From contig JADGJT010000186.1 of NCBI GenBank assembly GCA_027604005.1, forward strand, positions 1 through 35,958: 35,958 nt of DNA, read 5' to 3'. How positions within the stretch are numbered: the first letter of the stretch is position 1; each line of letters starts with the position of its first letter. The stretch is from Dinochytrium kinnereticum. Lineage: Eukaryota > Chytridiomycota > Chytridiomycetes > Chytridiales > Chytridiaceae. The translations under genes and the position numbers were made by a program. Below the pieces are notes generated by a model that saw only the letters and a list, made by a program, of their open reading frames with translations, ran no database searches and was not told the DNA's origin. Shown here piece after piece: positions 10,884-22,096 of the stretch.

Positions 10884-11715
10884 TTACCTTATTGTTTCAA
10901 CGTGCTCTGGAGCTAACGCATTGGTTAAAAAGTCTATCAATGCTTCAATATCTTGTGAATCGTATGGGGCATCGATGAGGCCGGCATCGCCGCCTTCTAC
11001 GAGCCTACTTCTATTCACGCCGGAGAATGCTTCTCGCACGGCCTTGTCCAGAGCTTCAAAGAACTCTTTAATCTAATAAGACTGACATTCTTAAAGAGCA
11101 CATAACTTACCAATGTAAAAAAGATAAACTGAAAGGACTTGCGTGAAGTCGCTGATGGGCACTAGTGTATCAAAGAGCTCCGTCTTCGTTGATTTTACAA
11201 GAGTAGGCTGGGCTTTTTCTGCATTGAAAGCAGCAATCTCCGCCACCCTTTCCGAAAGGGACATAGGGATATCAACTGCCAATAACTCCATCATCAAGTG
11301 GTAATCCCATGCTGCCAATGGCTCATCTGATGTCAAAAGGTCAGAAGATCTTCGGGATGTCCAATACGAGTGGCAGATACATACCATTTTCAGGTGATTG
11401 GATTGCATCGAGAAATCGAGATGCAAACGACACTCTGTTCCAGGGAGTAGCTTTGATGTACGAAAATTCCCGCCTGATTACATGATGCCCTTGACGAACC
11501 GTCTCAAAGCTCAAAGAATCAGTTGATTACTTGTAAAACAGGTATGACACTCACTATTCGTACAGAAATCTAACCTGCTTCTCAGGCTTTTCCTCGAGGA
11601 TCCTAGAAATGGCATCCTTTATTAAAGTTTAACTGTATTCTGGAGGAGACTAGCGTACTTCAAAGTATTCCAGCACAAAAGTCTTTTGGAGGTATGTTTG
11701 GAGGATCTCCCCCAT
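10884..11715 (-). CDS. Hypothetical protein, possible RIIa/Dpy-30-like N-terminus
   Basis: I do not recognise this family. Five exons can be joined in frame: ATG at 11715 (MGEILQTYLQKTFVLEYFED), a short exon (DAISRILEEKPEKQ), an exon with GHHVIRREFSYIKATPWNR, a long exon holding WDYHLMMELLAVDIPMSLSE, and a last exon (KEFFEALDKAVREAFSG, ending LAPEHVETIR then TAA). The product is about 220 mostly helical, soluble residues. The opening helices, with YLxKTxVxxxxxDAxxxxLxxxPE, loosely recall the RIIa/Dpy-30 dimerisation fold found in ciliary and histone-methylation proteins; this is a weak inference. It lies 42 bp downstream of the CstF-77 stop on the same strand. The coding call rests on consistent splice phases and protein-like composition, not on homology. 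Confidence 0.5.
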
Positions 11716-11757
11716 GTTACTGTACGAAAGGGCTGACAATCTCTTGACAATTATTCA

Positions 11758-14700
11758 TCAATCCCTGTCCCGCCCCCTTTTGTGCCGAGAACCGTACTGA
11801 TCAGGATACCGCCGATGCCCACCACCTTCGTCGCTCCCATATCCGCCCTTCCTTTTAAAACCTCTATCCATCCCGCGGTCATCACGACCATCGCGGCCAT
11901 CGCGGCCCTTTATATTGTCAGATAAATAAAAAGGTGATTGTAGAATCCTACCTTACTCGAAGGGTACCGGCTGCTACGATCGGATGGGGGGTTGTCATAC
12001 AATCTTGAAGGCGGTTCAGATGATGAAAGCGATGACGAAACTTTCGGTAATGCGATCGGAGCAAGGTTGGGCTGAGAGGTTGGTAGCGGGACTGGAATAT
12101 GTCGCAAAAGCTCAAGCACGTCGTTAACGGGGATGATAGGCCCTGACATAGAGAATGAGAAACGATTCGGAAAATTCAGCATACCATTGTAAATTGCTGC
12201 AGCAGGTAAGAGGTCAAGGAATCGAACAATCGCCTCTGGAATCATAGTCGTTGGCTGTGAACTTGGGCCCGTGGGGGTAATGGACGGACTTGGTCCTTGA
12301 TCTTGAGTGGATAATGTAGGCCTGATACTTCCCGGAGGTGGGATCTCTGGTTTATATACATTCCATTTCGAAAAATCCGGTCGAGGATATCTATCTACTT
12401 TTAATGAATCTGAAGGTAGTGATTTATCCTTTGTCATTCCTTTTTGCCGTTTAGGAGATTTTTGCCTTGTAGCCACGGAAAGTGCTTTTCACTGTTAATA
12501 CATATGCTCGATATTGCCAAAAAAAAAAATACCTGAAAGCCCGAGCTCACAATCGCCGACATACGAAAGATCCAAGAAAGACCAACGCTCAGCTAACCTT
12601 TCAAGTCTATGCTCCGCTCTTTCCTCTGTAATGAAAATTGGATAATAACTATATAAATGGAGATAATTAAAAAAAGACTACCTTCTGAATAAAACTCTGT
12701 GAATCTTTTTTCAGATTTTACCACAATACTAATGTCCCCAAACTGTATCTCATGATTCAAAAATTTTGACCATATTTGACGGCAATTCTCAGGCTTTAAG
12801 CTACTTAAGGCTCTCTCAAATAGAGCACGCGCATCTGAGAAGAGAAAAAAATATTAACTATGAATAAATTACATTATGTCATACTGTTTTGATCATCGAT
12901 AGATAGCAGAAACTCAAAGTACTTTGAAAATAGGCAGGATAGGGACTCTTCGTCTGTGAATGCCTTTAATCCCGCTTCAAACACTTTCGTGGCAACGTTG
13001 GCATCCTTACTGCAGTAATACTCCATCAAGCCTTATAGCAATTGAATACAGCATTGCAAATCCCCCCATACCTGAAGCTACGTACAGCTGATATTTACAC
13101 AGAGGCGATTTCCGCGCCTTTTTAAACACTTCTCTAGCTGCGCGTATATTCTTCAATAGAGTAAGCAGACAACAACCAAAGAATAGTATGTCACACACCT
13201 GTGATCTCCGGGAAAATCTCATATAAACAATCCAGCTGACAGTGACAGCAGACTTTAACTTCTCAATATCTTCTTTCCTCCGTGCCTCAACCCTTATTTC
13301 AACTTCCTTCTCGTTCTCACGCTGTTTTTCACGTTCCCTTTCTCGCCTCTCACCATCCCAATCAGCCTCAAGGTCGTCAGGATCAATGACTGAAAGAGAA
13401 TCCAGGAAATCCTTTCGCTCTTGATCGTATCGAAGATTTGTGGCATTTACTTCCTCCTCTAGGGTTTTAATGAGCTTCTCGTATGAATCAGATATGGCCC
13501 CAGAGTCCTTCTTCAGTATCTCTTCAGTCTCGCATAATGCAAAGGTGAGGAGAACACTAATTCTGTCAGAAACCCAGTTGCAATCGACCTGACCTTCTTG
13601 GCATAATATCAACGGCTTGTTTTAAAAGCAGAATTGCGTCTTCCTGTTTGCCTATTGATTTCAAGTATTCCGCTGCGCTGTACCTATAATTTTGAGTCAG
13701 AAAATGAGTAATCAAGAGGGAGAAAAACAGGATAACAAAGAAAAGAGAAGAAATGAATAATCTCACCATATCTCAGGGAAGTATCGCATCATTAAAAGTG
13801 CAGACTTAAAAGTGTACATAACCCTAGATATGAGAGAGCTGTTATCTTCTATGTGTAAAGGGTTTGATCTCTCCCACGAAAGGCAATCCTTCCATGCCTC
13901 AAGCTGAAAATTATAAATACATTATTCATTTAAAACATCATACAAGATCAAACTCCTTTTGAGTCCATAAAGGTGAAGTTGCGCTCCAGGTCTTTTGAGC
14001 AGCATCGATCAAAGACATCCGGTTTTTAAGCTCACGATAAGCTGTCCTGGCTGTCATATAGATAGCGGATTTCTCAGATAAAAGCTTTTTGGCCTTGAAA
14101 ACAATAAGAATAATGAAACAGGAAACGGGCTGGACTGACTGTAATTTTATTGAGACCATTCTCAAAGGCGTCATAATCTTTCCAGATAACCTCCACATTT
14201 GATAACGGAATCGAAAGGGCTTTATGGAAGATCTTTCGAAGCTGGTCCATCCTCTGTTGCTCTTCATAAGTGTTTGCGGCCTATCCAAGTAAATCATGAC
14301 AATATACAGTCTTAATCAAGTTACCTCTCCCGACTTGATGAATTGGATGTATTCTAGCCACAATGCTCCGGCATCCTTATCCTGCCCGACATTTGTCAGA
14401 ACGAATTCATAAGCCTCGGAAATGACGCGTCGGCTTTCTGTCTTCTCTTCAGCAGTGGAAGATGGACCTGTGGCATGCGTCCGTTTGATGTAGTTTAAGT
14501 AGAAGCGCCATAACTCAACCGACACAACCATTGGAAGGCACTTTCTAAACAGCGCTTCGACGTTCTCAAAGGCCCGATGACGTTGCTCAAACTCGATGTA
14601 TTGAATCCAATGCCGATACTGTATTCACTTTCAATGAGCTGGAGGTTTTGGTAATAGAAACAAACTGAGGTGGGGAACTGCTTAAGGAACGCTTCAAAAG

Positions 14701-14935
14701 CGTCTCTTCCAATGGCAGGGTCGGATTTCTGTGTCGCTTCACTCAAGTAATTACTCCAAGATTCTACAGACCACGGGTTCTTTTGAGTCAGAAGCTTTAG
14801 CCTCTCCAGCCTATCCATCTTTGCGGGTTTAGGTTCAATGGTCTCTCCTCCTGGCTGGTGTTCAGGGAGGGATATGGCCACAGCTTCAGGGGCATCCTGC
14901 ACATCTGGCTGAGGCTCAACAATCTCTGCCTCCAT
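11758..14935 (-). CDS. CSTF3: Cleavage stimulation factor subunit 3 (CstF-77/Rna14)
   Basis: HAT-repeat scaffold of the mRNA 3'-end cleavage and polyadenylation machinery, nuclear. Twelve or so exons. The first (14935-14666) contains a first HAT helix pair (NPWSVESWSNYL). A 47-nt intron (14665-14619) joins FPTS to YRHWIQYIEFEQR, followed by EALFRKCLPM and SVELWRFYLNYI. Later exons give RMDQLRKIFHKALSIPL, WKDYDAFENG, KNRMSLIDAAQKTW, YLKSIGKQEDAILLLKQA, REVFKKARKSPLCKYQLYVA and ALMEYYCSKD, which are typical of the Suf domain. An acidic-basic insert rich in Arg/Glu lies near 13300-13420. The C-terminal 'monkeytail' region has IPEAIVRFLDLLPAAAIYNG and DVLELLRHIPVPLP, as in proteins that bind CstF-64/Rna15. 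The last exon is a Gly/Arg/Asp-rich tail built on three GRD repeats, ending GRDRD and TGA. Confidence 0.94.
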
Positions 14936-15064
14936 GCGCGCAGAACACGGCTCAAAATCGAGGATGCAATAGGCGATGCTTCTTTATTTCCAGACTAAAC
15001 TGACTGCAATAATGAAGGTTTGGGTGAATGACCAATTTTGTGTTCTCTGAAAAAAGCAAGACAA
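14936..15064. promoter_or_regulatory. Divergent promoter between CSTF3 and MRPS9
   Basis: 129 bp separate the two start codons, so both transcripts must start within this short interval or overlap. No TATA box or clear regulator site stands out by eye. The short spacing makes a shared bidirectional promoter likely, which is an inference from geometry only. Confidence 0.5.
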
Positions 15065-16132
15065 ATGAGCAGATTGGGCCGTCTGCATGCCCCAACATTA
15101 TCATGGCTACTGCCACGTCAAATCGACGCCAGCTCTAGACTGCTGATGCCTTGTCAGAGAAGATGGAACAGCGATGCGAGCCGTTCTCGAATTTTTAACG
15201 AGAACGTCGGATATTTGCCCCAACGCCCAAAAGACATAGCCTACTTCACTGGAAACCCCAAATACTTCCGCTTCTTGATGAAAGTGAATGACTTCATTCG
15301 GAAGCATGGATTACCATTTCAAGATAAAGCTGTTTACCAAGAAATCAAGTCTCTCCCAAAATGGCTGTCGTCGGATGAAATGAGGGAGTCAAAACAATTT
15401 AAGATCACAGACCGCATGTACAATGACTTTATTCACAAACTCAACATCCTCTTCACAGTTCAAGGTGAGAAATCGGTACATACATGGTTATCCTATTTAA
15501 CATTTTTTGTTGTGAATGTTCAGAGAAAGATCCAGAAGTGGCAGACTTGCTTAATGACTTTGTTAGACCCGGCGAGGCCTTGATTGCCACTAAGGCAGAA
15601 AACGTAGATCTTGATGAGTTTGGGAGGTCATTCACGAGAGGATCCAGGAAAACGGCGGTGGCCCAATGCTGGATGGTGGAAGGGGACGGGCAGGTGTTTG
15701 TCAACGGTGTCAAGTTGGCGGATTACTTCCCTCAGCTTTCCGATTGCCAAAAAGTCATTCTGCCTTTTGAGGCCACTCAAACGCTAGGATCTTACAATGT
15801 TTGGGCAATTGTGAAGGGCGGTGGGCTGTCAGGTTTTTGATTTAAAAAGCCTCAGAGTATTAAAATATTATAGGACAAGCACATGCAACCGCTGTTGCTG
15901 TTGCAAGAGGCCTGCTGGTTCACAATCCTATTCTGGAAGAACGGCTTTCTACATGTGAGAATGACACCGTTTTTTACTCACGTACTGATAATTGTTCCAG
16001 TGGGGCTTACCAAAATCGACCGAAGGCAAGTTGAGAGAAAGAAGACCGGCCAACCAAAAGCAAGGAAGAAGAACTCTTGGTATGTCGACTTCATCTTGCC
16101 GAACCTAACCTGTCTTAAGGCTCAAACGATGA
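15065..16132 (+). CDS. MRPS9: Mitochondrial small ribosomal subunit protein uS9m
   Basis: Component of the mitoribosome small subunit, reaching the decoding region with its basic C-terminus. ATG 15065 opens an Arg/Leu/Ser-rich presequence (MSRLGRLHAPTLSWLLPRQI). A mitochondria-specific N-terminal part follows (YFTGNPKYFRFLMKVN). The uS9 core is GRSFTRGSRKTAVAQCWMVE, GQVFVNGVKLADYF, VKGGGLSGQAHA and AVARGLLVHNP. The last introns are decisive: joining to G at 16120 gives ERKKTGQPKARKK, NSWLKR and TGA at 16130-16132, matching the conserved uS9 end (KARKKxxWxKR) exactly. The final exon carries only 13 nt of coding sequence. It lies 51 bp before MED18 on the same strand. Confidence 0.95.
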
Positions 16133-16183
16133 TCCAGGATTTCCATTTTGGCTTGTCACTATTTTTTTGCTTTTTGGAATGGA

Positions 16184-17026
16184 ATGTCTATTGAATGCTC
16201 TTTGAATGGGTTGGTGACGGAAAAGAACGTCCCCAAGCTCCTTGAGCGTATAGTTGGGCTTTGCGGTTTCATTTCATTTGATGGGAGCACCAATCTGTTT
16301 GAGCATGAGATAGTGTTTGCCCCTGATGGTTGTGTTGTCATTCGCCAACAATGTTATGGTTAATGTTATATCAGTTGTGGCATCTTACGGTCAAACCGAC
16401 GTCTTTCTGCGTCTCCGTGGCTCTGTGTATAGGCAAAAGACTTTTGTAAAGCTGCATGATCGCCAATGGTTGCTTTTTGTTCCAGAGTTGGTGAAGCCTT
16501 CTAATAGGATGTAGGAGACTGCTCTACTGTGGGCCCTTTGACCCGCCGAAGCCAACAACAAAAGTGATGACCAGGGTTGTCCATGAATCTGTGATTAAAG
16601 GAGATGTGTTCCAATACATGGCGATGCTTAAGTATACGTTCGTTTCGCCTTTTGCAGATGTAGTCTCACAGGCTTGAAGCCCTTCGTTTGACTTTGTGAA
16701 GAAGGGATATACTTTCACCTATGGTGCTATAACTATTCAACTATACAAAGTTTACAAGGTATTTGGGCAAAGAACGGTGGTGGAGACTAAAGATATGCTA
16801 GAACGCGGAGAAACTTAGGGTATCCTCAATGGTACCCTTGGAGCAAAGCACGAACAACTGGATTATTGAAGTATCGTCTTTCCTATCGCAGCAAGAGCAT
16901 ATTCCACCGCTTGGTGACGAGATGACTCGATTTGCAAATCATCTGAAAGGGTAATGTTTTCATCAACGATATTGGAATTGATAATGACTTAGCCTGGTCG
17001 ATTTACGAGTTGTAGACATTCGATGA
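16184..17026 (+). CDS. MED18: Mediator complex subunit 18
   Basis: Head-module subunit of Mediator, linking activators to RNA polymerase II. The spliced product contains SIECSLNGLVTEKNVPKLLE, RIVGLCGF, LFEHEIVFAPD, VFLRLRG, RQWLLFVPEL, MTRVVHESVIKGDVFQYMAM, FDFVKKGYTF, AITIQLYKVYK, NWIIEVSSF, DEMTRFANHLKGLVDLRVVD and a final IR then TGA at 17024-17026. This is the order and spacing of MED18, including the C-terminal 'FAxxLKxLVxLxxVD' element. Introns include one of 46 nt after APD. The donor after PEL and the acceptor after the YKVYK block are not certain: one choice uses an AG near 16844, skipping an in-frame TAG. About 210-220 residues, the usual length. Confidence 0.88.
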
Positions 17027-17157
17027 TTGCATTAATTACAGCATCAACATCATGGCTGCATATATAAAGAAAAAACTATATACTGTTTCAATGCATACCC
17101 GCTCTTAGTGGCTGAATATTAAAACTTTCAATATTATTATTACTCCCTTCTTAAAAC

Positions 17158-17914
17158 ATGGCTGAGGTCCGAAGATCGTCCAGATTACAAAAGAGAACTA
17201 TACAAGATGTTGACCAATATGAGCAAAAGGCCGTTGTTGAGAAGAAGAAAAAGCCCAAGGAGAAACCGGCTGCCAACTCCACTCTGGTCACCACTCACAG
17301 CGACGCGATGCCAGACGACATAGGAGGAAAGCCAAAGTACTTTCTGATGAAAGCCGAACCTGAAACAAGAATCGTCAATGGAGTCGACGTAAAGTTCTCA
17401 ATCGATGATTTAGCCATCAAAGGAACTTCCTCTTGGGATGGTGTCCGCAATTATGAAGCTAGAAACATCATGAAGGACCAGATGAAGAAGGGTGATTTGG
17501 TTTTATTCTACCATTCAAACTGCAAAATACCCGGCATCGCGGGGATTTGCAAGGTGGCGAAGGAAGCGTATGCAGATCACACTGCTTTTGACAAAAGCCA
17601 CCCGTATTATGATGAAAAGTCTGAACCTGAAAGCCCTCGATGGTTTATGGTACAAAAAGCCTCTTATTTTATATTGGAAAATTAAATGAACATTCGCAGG
17701 TGGATGTAGAATATGTGCGGAAACTCAAACGATTTCTACCCTTGAAGTTTCTTCAGCAACAATCTCAGCTCAACGAGATGGTTTTGATAAAAAGAGGTTC
17801 GCATATAATAATCATGCAGCCATACTGACAAACTAAGGTCGGCTATCAGTTCAGACCGTCAGGCCCGATGAATTTGAATTCATCCTCAACTTGGAAAATA
17901 CTCCAGAAGAGTAA
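17158..17914 (+). CDS. THYN1: EVE-domain protein, thymocyte nuclear protein 1 homologue
   Basis: EVE/PUA-like domain protein, thought to read modified nucleic-acid bases. Exon 1 starts with a basic, Lys-rich nuclear-type N-terminus (RRSSRLQKR and EKKKKPKEK), then the EVE core: YFLMKAEPETR, SIDDLAIKG, SWDGVRNYEARNIMKDQM, KGDLVLFYHSNCKIPGIAGI, CKVAKEAYADHTAFD, HPYYD and PRWFMV. Exon 2 begins VDVEYVRKL and gives LKRFLPLKFL and LNEMVLIKRG. The last exon gives RLSVQTVRPDEFEFILNL and ends GAG TAA at 17914. The aromatic-cage and YxNYEARN-type residues are present. Start context is clean: the ATG follows AAAAC. It is convergent with the kinase gene: the two stop codons are 1 nt apart. Confidence 0.93.
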
Positions 17915-17915
17915 A

Positions 17916-19593
17916 CTATGTTCCAGGAAATATCATAATATCCTGAACTTTTGAGGAGATTTCTTTGAATAGTTGGAAGGATTCCTCGGCATCGCCCTAC
18001 TCAGATTACTATCGATGCTTTGAATCGAATATAGGAACAACCTTTAAACGATGAAAATCAACAAGCAGTAGTGTTTCAGCCAGAACATGAAGCTGCACTA
18101 CCATAACAATCATTTCATTTGCAAACGGGGCTTGTATGTTAATCTATAATATTAAGTAGATTGTAGTATATATGGCTTACCTTCTTTTGTGATTCTATTG
18201 CCGTGAATGTCAATGGAAGAGTGCACAATATTGCGGTTAGTCGCTTTATCACCTCGTCCTGCGATTTTCTAGTCATGAACTTTGTGGATCTTCTTCTCGT
18301 CCGCGACAACATCGCCCCAATATCGAATAATTCCGACATTTGCAGGAGTTCGAGAGTATTTACGGTTTTTGAAGGCCTTCATATACTCAGATAAGATTAA
18401 AGTTTTAGGACAGTTCACCTTGTAGCCTCTTGGTCACTTTTTTCACCATTCATATCCCTTCGAGTGACTTTTGGTTCTCTTTTTTTTTTTTTGAAAAATG
18501 AGATTGTGATGATTTAACATCGACCAACCGTCTTGTCCATTCATGCTCAAGAACATCTTGTGCTTTTAGTCTTTTCGAGGGATCGGATACCAGAACTCGC
18601 TTAAGAAGGTCTTTTTACGCATTTAAAAAAGCGATCTTTCTTGCATTTTACCCTTAATGAGATCCGGCATATCAGAAGGGTACTTTAAGTCGCATCGGTA
18701 TTGTCCGGCGAGAAAAATGTAAAGGACAACACCGCATGACCTTTTTGTCAATTAGCGTCATTATTGTGCAACTCCCTACCAAACATCGGCAGTCCGTCCA
18801 TCGTAGCCATGACACCTGATAACCTTTGACTTTAAAATTGATTGCATACTTCAATACCTCCGGTGCCAGGTATGAAGGAGTTCCAGCAGCTCGATATAAA
18901 AGCGTGCCTTCTTGTACCATTACAGCCAGCCCAAAGTCTGTTATCTTGACAACACCCGTGTCTGTTAATAGGAGATTCTAAAATTATTTAATTGCCGAGT
19001 GCATCACTAGTGAGACAAACTTCTGGCTTGATATCTCTGTGAGCGACACCAACGGAATGGCAGTATGCCACCCCTTCCATTAATTGTCGAAAGTAATCAT
19101 GGGACGTATCCTCTGAAAATGACCCTTCGCTAGCTTCGAAAAACATTAACGCGAATAAGTGGACTATGCAAACCTAAGTGATATAGAATCTCTCCACCAG
19201 TGATAAGCTCTTGAAAAATATATATTCGATTCTTTGATGCCATTGCATCCTGCATGTTGACAATATTCTTGTGACGAATTTGCCGCATGATTGTTATCTA
19301 CCGAATTAAGTGACGGCATCACGATATACATCCACCTCATTTTTCACTTGGTCAGACATCCCCAGTTCGATCACATCATGCTTTGTCATTATCTTGACGG
19401 CAACAGTGGCTCCTGTTTCGACATGAACGCCAACTTTTACTCTATTCTTCAATAAGCTGGATGATGACAACAAATGCAATTACTTTCCAAATGATCCTTT
19501 CCCCAGGGTTCTCCCTGTTGCTCTGATGAGAATATGAGGCTCACGTAAGGACGTACCAAGTCTGTAGTTGCCAATGCGCTTTCGTCTTTCCAT
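17916..19593 (-). CDS. CIPK/SnRK3-like serine/threonine kinase with NAF-like and C-terminal KA1-type region
   Basis: About ten exons. The kinase domain has RTLGKGSFGKVKVG, the ATP lysine in VAVKIM, LGMSDQVKNEITIMRQIRHK (helix C Glu), [42 protein letters not shown], an activation loop ending RAAGTPSYLAPEVL, and [20 protein letters not shown] with AGQ. The MASKxxIYI and [14 protein letters not shown] phrases are typical of plant CBL-interacting kinases. After a Lys-rich linker, VNTLELLQMSELFDIGAML aligns with the NAF/FISL element. STKFMTRKSQDEVIKRL and a terminal LHVLAETLLLVDFH, GDAEESFQLFKEISSKVQDI match the CIPK C-terminal half. The NAF Asn-Ala-Phe itself is changed to Asn-Thr-Leu. CHK1 or SNF1 kinases also carry KA1-type tails and are the main alternatives. 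ATG at 19593, TAG at 17916-17918. Confidence 0.82.
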
Positions 19594-19672
19594 TCTGGAT
19601 GACAATTTCTTGGTTGACAATCTCAAATGAGGTTGAAGGAGCTGAACAACCGATTACTGTCACTTTACTTTT

Positions 19673-21877
19673 TTACAATTGAATAATCTTCACATAGATA
19701 CTTGAGTGTGGAGATTTTTGGGTTACTGAAATCTTCCCAGCTGTGGTCAGTGCAAGGAGTTGGTAAAAGGCGCTGGCTGCCACATATGGAGAGCCCGAAT
19801 CGACAACAAGCTCCTCGAATATAACTTGCAACCAGTAAGACTTGAGATTGAAAACTACACCAACCGATTCTTGATCCAGATTCGTTGGAATGTTCTTGAA
19901 GCAAGCTTAATAAACCATCAGTCCGTTGAATGGCCGCCATCCACTCACCTAATAAGATCGACTTTTACACTCTGGCTCAGGTCTTCGACCGAGTGCAAGC
20001 TTTCAGGAAGCATAACTATTATTGGTTGTTATCTTAAGCATCATATGGGATGGGGAACATACCTGGCTCAGAATGGTGGTCATAGCTGCTTCCTTCATCA
20101 AAAGCGAAGTCAGGGTTATAGAAGTCGACGGAACTTTCACTCAATTTGGAAGGGGCAGCTAGATATTCTTAAATCTGTGTTAAAACATGGATCAAGTTAT
20201 TTCGAGGCTTACTGCTTGATCGCCGGCCTGCAATCGATTCACTGAGACGTGAGGACTTCGTGATCTGTGAGCTTGAGATATCTTTGTTTTGACCCCCTCT
20301 GAACTGCTCAAATGTATAATCGCTCTCCTAAAGCTTGATTATAATCCTTAGAAGCTATCGAGCCTACATCGTCCCCAGCTATCGAAAACTCTTTAATCAA
20401 TTAGTGTCGTCCTATGCTTTAGACTAACCCCCGTCCATTCTCATCCTTTTCTCCAATGGGTTAAGCTCTGTTCCAATGCCAATGTCGCCCAAGTAGAGTG
20501 CGAGGATGTGTGACTGCGTCCGCATTAACTCCTCTGCAAATTTCTTAAGACCCCGGTCACGCCTCTTTTCCTTTGTTAACCATTGCCTCGTTCAAAACTT
20601 ACCTTTCTAGACTGAGAGACTTCGTAAATAGTCAGGGCCCTGGACGCAGTTGACTGTAAACTTATCATATCAAGATTTGATAACTCGGTCTTTAATGCTT
20701 TAAGGCATTTACATTCGATTTAGCCTCTTACCTCGTAATCACCAAAGTGAACTCGCTTTCGCTTTTTTACAATATTTGTCCTAACTGGCGCAGCAGTTAC
20801 ATTTTTCTCTTCCGTTGTTTCACCCAGGCTGAAGCTAGTCTCCATGGTCGGTACCTCAAACGTCTCTGATAAGCCTCCTCCAAAGTCAAGGATTGGCCCA
20901 ACGTTATCTTGCATGTCAAGGCTGTCTTCAAGATAACTATCAAGTAAGTTGATTCTAGGGTTAGTGTCTTTCCTATGAATGAGCTCGTTCGGAAATTCAG
21001 AGTTCAGGGAGATTGACTTTGATCTTGCGATGGTGTTGGCTGGAACCCTCGCTGAAACTGATGATGCTTTGGACGAGCCGTGGTCCATAAGACTCTCAAT
21101 GCTTGTGGCCTCTACAAAATGTAAGTGGCGTTGAAAAAGCTATACCCACGGATGCTTTCAGGGACATTCACGGAAACCCGACCACTGTTTTGAATTACCC
21201 ATCCTAGTGGCGCGCCCTTTAAAGTCAGTAAGCTTTTCTTGACTATTTGAAACATTTTTGTCCGCTTCTAAGAAAGAAAGAAGGCTTTCTTCAAATGGGA
21301 TCTCCAGCTCGTCAGAGGCGGCCAAAGTGATTGACGAATAGCTGGGAGTAAAGAATTCAATATTGTACGTAAAGAGCTGGTGGCATACGGAGCCTCGACT
21401 GCATCCATGAGCAAAGTGCTACTTTGGGGAAGTTCGCTAAATGCTTTTTTCAATCTCAAAAAAACTTGATTCGCGTCAGTGTACAGAAAGCTGAAGACAT
21501 TGAATATTATTATCAGCCATCTTTGATAAAGTGTCAGCTGCATACCTGTACTGATTTCCAAGAACTCGCGATACACCAACCATTAGATTGGAACTGAGCC
21601 GCAACGCCATAGGCTCAGGTGGAGCGGCAATGTAACGACTTTCTCAAGTCAGTCGTTTTTAAAACACCAAATGAAGCCCACCATGCCTTCGAGACGTCCA
21701 CGCCGTTCAGTTGCTGAATGGTGACGCCATCAATGACGTGTCAGGGGTCCCGTGAAAACGCACCTTCTTGGACAGCTTTTTGACAGAAGTCCTCGAGTTG
21801 CCCAGGGTCGAGCTGATCCAGACCACAGCCATTGAGGAGGTCTCATGCTTGCTGAGGAGCGCGTCCGAGTAGAACAT
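19673..21877 (-). CDS. REC8: Meiotic cohesin kleisin REC8
   Basis: Kleisin subunit that closes the cohesin ring in meiosis. ATG at 21877 gives MFYSDALLSKHETSSMAVVW, then ISSTLGNSRTSVKKLSKK. After a small exon (QLNGVDVSKA) comes APPEPMALRLSSNLMVGVSR, then NQYSFLYTDANQVFLRLKKA. The Met-Ala-Val-Val-Trp, PEPMALRLSSNLM and Gly-Val-Ser-Arg blocks match fission-yeast-type Rec8 better than mitotic Rad21. A low-complexity middle (20720-21088) holds an acidic stretch and KKRKRVHFGDYEV. The C-terminal winged helix that binds SMC1 is SYWLQVIFEE, YVAASAFYQLLALTTAGKIS and VTQKSP, with TAA ending at 19673. Middle exon borders are only partly settled. The kinase gene follows 79 bp downstream on the same strand; the WW-domain gene is divergent. 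Confidence 0.88.
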
Positions 21878-22096
21878 GGCCGTCAGTCAGGGGGATATTC
21901 GGCGGATGTTCAAGTTGCGCGTAGAGGATTTCTCAATCTCTGTCCCACAGAAGCTTGATTTGCATGCTTCGTTGACAACCCTGACAAGGTTGACCTCCAG
22001 TACAACGCATCCAACCAAACGATCAACTCCTGCGAGAAGACGCCTGCGACCAGGGGCTGATCTTGACGACGACTTCGGACTGAGAGCTACTCGACT
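21878..22096. promoter_or_regulatory. Divergent promoter between REC8 and WW-domain gene
   Basis: 219 bp separate the REC8 ATG from the chosen ATG of the WW-domain gene. A plus-strand frame is open from 21876 to 22112, but it cannot be spliced in phase into the WW gene, so it is treated as 5' UTR or promoter. An upstream coding exon of the WW gene cannot be ruled out. Confidence 0.4.

Noticed and set aside
19665..19940. FHA or kinase extension upstream of the CIPK-like kinase
   Set aside because: In another frame this is clearly the C-terminal winged helix of REC8.
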